From: an uncultured Coriobacteriaceae bacterium
GTDB taxonomy: Bacteria > Actinomycetota > Coriobacteriia > Coriobacteriales > Eggerthellaceae
Direction of reading: 5' to 3'
Assembly (NCBI GenBank): GCA_900550385.1
Contig: URRZ01000045.1
Location: 1-16,027 of the forward strand
Length of the DNA: 16,027 nt
Shown in pieces: positions 14,398 through 16,027 of the stretch (the stretch's first letter is position 1; every line of letters begins with the position of its first letter). The position numbers and the translations under genes were made by a program. The notes beneath the pieces were generated by a model, which was given only the letters and a program-made list of their open reading frames with translations, was not told where the DNA came from and searched no databases.

Positions 14398-14484
14398 GCT
14401 TTCCCTATCCACCGATGCGCGCTTTCCCCGTAATCCGTTATCTAATACATGATAGCGATCCATGCTTGGAGCCGGCTTCGAAAA

Positions 14485-14499
14485 CCTATTCGAAATAGG
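14485..14499. promoter_or_regulatory. Perfect 6-3-6 palindrome upstream of MFS paralogue 1
   Basis: CCTATT-CGA-AATAGG is an exact inverted repeat, centred about 95 bases before the transporter start in an AT-richer patch. A second, shorter one (AAACA-ATC-TGTTT) lies at 14522-14534, centres 36 bases apart. Size and position suit a dimeric regulator's operator. No regulator gene is adjacent, and I could not assign promoter hexamers with confidence. Confidence 0.5.
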
Positions 14500-14560
14500 C
14501 AACACTTCGGCACGGAAAGCGAAACAATCTGTTTATGCCCCCGCGGGGCGGACGGCGCGG

Positions 14561-14621
14561 GATCGCAGCGCAAACCCGCAACGTGGGGCCATCGTGCCTG
14601 ATCGCAGCCCGTACCTGCAAC
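14561..14621. repeat. Imperfect 22-bp direct repeat between the MFS genes
   Basis: Two copies starting GATCGCAGC and ending GCAAC lie at 14561-14582 and 14600-14621, 39 bases apart, 18 of 22 positions alike. They occupy the 3' side of paralogue 2. Function unknown; possibly remnants of the duplication that produced the gene pair, or regulatory sites. Confidence 0.5.
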
Positions 14622-14636
14622 CCGAAACGACCTTCG

Positions 14637-15812
14637 CTAGCGCTCCTCCAGCACCGCGCGCTCCACCGAGTCGATGCGCTTGCGGAACGCCAGCACCAGC
14701 GCGAAGGCGACGACGACGGGGATGACCATGAGATCCCACATGGGACGGTACCCGATCTCTCCCACGATGCCGCCGGCGACGACCGGCCCGATGAGGTTGC
14801 CGATGTCCACCCCGATGTAGTAGGCGCTGCTGCCCACGCCGCGCCGATCGGGCGGCACGCACTTCATGCAGTAGGTCTGGATCATGGGGCCCGCCGCGCC
14901 GTAACCGAACGCCAAAAGGACGGCGGCGACCAAGAGCACCGGCAGGGTGCTTGCCGCCCCGATGATCAGGAACGTGGCGACGTAGCAGATCAGCGACGGG
15001 ATCAGCACCTTCACCAGGCCGTGCTTGTCGGCGAGCGATCCCATCAGCGGACGCGAGAGCAGCATGAGCAGGGCGTTGACCGTGAAGAACAGGCCGATGT
15101 CGTTGCCGATCCCGCACTCCACGCCATAGAGCGCCATGAACGACATGACGTTGCCGAACCCGATGGCCAAAAGCATCGCGATGAACGCCGGCAGGAGGGT
15201 CGACTTCGCGAACACGTTGGAAGGCGACAGCTTGAAGGGGCGCCGCTCGCGCTCGGGCTCCTTCACCAAAAACGCCGCGAACGAGGAGGCGAGCATCAGC
15301 GCCGCGGCGATGCAGAACGTCGCATCGTAGCCCAGCGCCTCGGCAAGCGCCAGCCCCGTCATGGGCCCCACCGCCGAGAACGCCGCCTGCGCGACCGAGA
15401 AGAACCCGATGCCCGATCCCATGCGCTCAGGAGGCAGCGAGTCGGTTGCCATGGCGAGGCAGGTGGTGGTGCTGAACGCCATGGAGACGCCCTGCAGAAG
15501 GCGCGCGACCACCAGCATGGGAACGCTCGCCGTCACGCCGACGATGAAGAACGAGAGCGCCAGGAGGACGAGCGACCCTGCCAAGAGGGCGCGGCGGCTG
15601 AACGCATCGATGGCGGGGGCCGAGAACACTTTGAGCACCAGCGCGGTGATGGCGAACGAGCTCATGACGAAGCCGACTTCGGCGGAGCTCGCCCCCAGCG
15701 CGTCGGCGTCCAGCGACACCAGCACGTTCACCATCTGGATGACCAGCCACATGATGCCGTTCACGATGAACAGGCTGATGAACGATTTGCTCCAGATTCC
15801 CTTTCCTGCCAT
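14637..15812 (-). CDS. MFS transporter, paralogue 2
   Basis: A 391-residue major facilitator protein with about twelve helices, clearly homologous along its whole length to the gene at 13177-14397. Shared blocks include SAPAIDAF, FARLLQG-type VARLLQG, TTTCLAMATD.LPP.R, RPFKLSP.N.FAK, LAFGYGAAGPMIQ, CMKCVPPDRRGV.SSAY and FALV..FRKRI. Start ATG 15812 has AGGGGG five bases upstream; an in-frame ATG eleven codons earlier lacks a good site. The central linker is EPERERRPFKLSP. The substrate is unknown. The pair looks like a tandem duplication followed by divergence: the membrane helices differ more than the shared loops, which suggests changed substrate preference. Confidence 0.85.
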   Translation of the reverse strand: MAGKGIWSKSFISLFIVNGIMWLVIQMVNVLVSLDADALGASSAEVGFVMSSFAITALVLKVFSAPAIDAFSRRALLAGSLVLLALSFFIVGVTASVPMLVVARLLQGVSMAFSTTTCLAMATDSLPPERMGSGIGFFSVAQAAFSAVGPMTGLALAEALGYDATFCIAAALMLASSFAAFLVKEPERERRPFKLSPSNVFAKSTLLPAFIAMLLAIGFGNVMSFMALYGVECGIGNDIGLFFTVNALLMLLSRPLMGSLADKHGLVKVLIPSLICYVATFLIIGAASTLPVLLVAAVLLAFGYGAAGPMIQTYCMKCVPPDRRGVGSSAYYIGVDIGNLIGPVVAGGIVGEIGYRPMWDLMVIPVVVAFALVLAFRKRIDSVERAVLEER

Positions 15813-15844
15813 GCAGACCCCCTGTTGCGCATGCCGCCTACGCA

Positions 15845-15871
15845 ATCATATCCTTCCAGGCGCCAAGCGCC
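15845..15871 (-). promoter_or_regulatory. Candidate promoter and small hairpin upstream of MFS paralogue 2
   Basis: On the minus strand TATGAT (15850-15845) matches the -10 consensus at five of six positions and lies 33 bases before the ATG. GGCGC-CAA-GCGCC (15859-15871) is a 5-bp inverted repeat directly upstream, in the spacer between -10 and -35. No good -35 is visible. Confidence 0.35.
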
Positions 15872-15955
15872 GGCGGCATGGCGGAACACCGCAGTATCCT
15901 GTGCGATCAGCACAGCGGGCGAACCCGCCCGACCGCGCGGACATGCGGAGCGGAT

Positions 15956-15985
15956 GGCGGATGGCGGTGCTCCGCCGCATCCGCC
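15956..15985. repeat. Strong hairpin beside the poly-C tract
   Basis: GGCGGATGGCGG (15956-15967) folds back on CCGCC plus ATCCGCC (15972-15985) with a TGCT loop and a two-base bulge, twelve base pairs in all. No gene is evident between the transporter start and the window end (15846-16027). The stem may be a terminator for a gene outside the window or a structural element. Confidence 0.5.
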
Positions 15986-15989
15986 GGCG

Positions 15990-16005
15990 CCCCCCCCCCC
16001 CCCCC
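15990..16005. repeat. Run of 16 cytosines
   Basis: An uninterrupted C16 tract (G16 on the minus strand) lies about 180 bases upstream of MFS paralogue 2 and directly after the hairpin. Such tracts slip easily during replication and are used as phase-variation switches in some bacteria, but they are also typical places for sequencing or assembly error. Confidence 0.9.
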
Positions 16006-16027
16006 GACGAGGGCTCCCCCCAATCGC

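Noticed and set aside
1..16027. Mobile elements, CRISPR array, tRNA or rRNA genes
   Set aside because: No transposase or integrase frames, no regularly spaced identical repeats, and no tRNA T-loop or rRNA signature were seen.

Overview
The window is high-GC bacterial DNA, densely packed with genes and with strongly GC-biased third codon positions. The gene set suggests a strict or facultative anaerobe: an oxygen-sensitive class III ribonucleotide reductase with its activase, a pyrophosphate-type phosphofructokinase, and a Tat-exported lipoprotein phosphate receptor. I would guess an actinobacterial anaerobe of the Coriobacteriia/Eggerthellaceae kind. That is an inference from composition and gene style; no rRNA or other marker is present.

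Layout. (1) 82-4690, minus strand: a complete high-affinity phosphate uptake module transcribed pstB-phoU, then pstS-pstC-pstA. The ATPase and regulator lie upstream of the receptor and permeases, the reverse of the classical pstSCAB-phoU order. Each half has its own upstream region with Pho-box-like 11-bp-periodic repeats, and a hairpin separates pstS from pstC. (2) 4691-5150: a 460-bp non-coding stretch holding the pstB control region and a repeated ACCGTGCA motif. (3) 5151-6703, minus strand: a stand-alone GyrI-like ligand-binding protein and an EamA/DMT transporter; the transporter lies 18 bp behind nrdD. (4) 6722-10352: class III ribonucleotide reductase. nrdD (minus) and its radical-SAM activase nrdG (plus) diverge from a 430-bp intergenic region that contains two NrdR boxes 32 bp apart. 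NrdD carries an extra C-terminal redoxin-like domain. (5) 10355-11668, plus strand: a lipoprotein family 3 glycosidase of NagZ type, tightly coupled to nrdG. (6) 11917-13125, plus strand: a PPi-type 6-phosphofructokinase with its own extended -10 promoter. It is separated by a hairpin terminator from (7) two convergent, paralogous MFS transporters (13177-14397 and 14637-15812, minus strand). The right edge is non-coding and holds a strong hairpin and a run of 16 C.

The modules are mostly housekeeping (phosphate supply, anaerobic dNTP synthesis, glycolysis, cell-wall recycling or turnover) plus transporters of unknown substrate. I see no mobile element, CRISPR array, tRNA, rRNA or defence system. 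The most noteworthy points are the NrdD-redoxin fusion with its NrdR-box pair between divergent nrdD and nrdG, the split and reordered pst locus with shared control motifs, and the poly-C tract. I did not find a clearly new multi-gene system. Residue numbers were counted by hand from the chosen starts.
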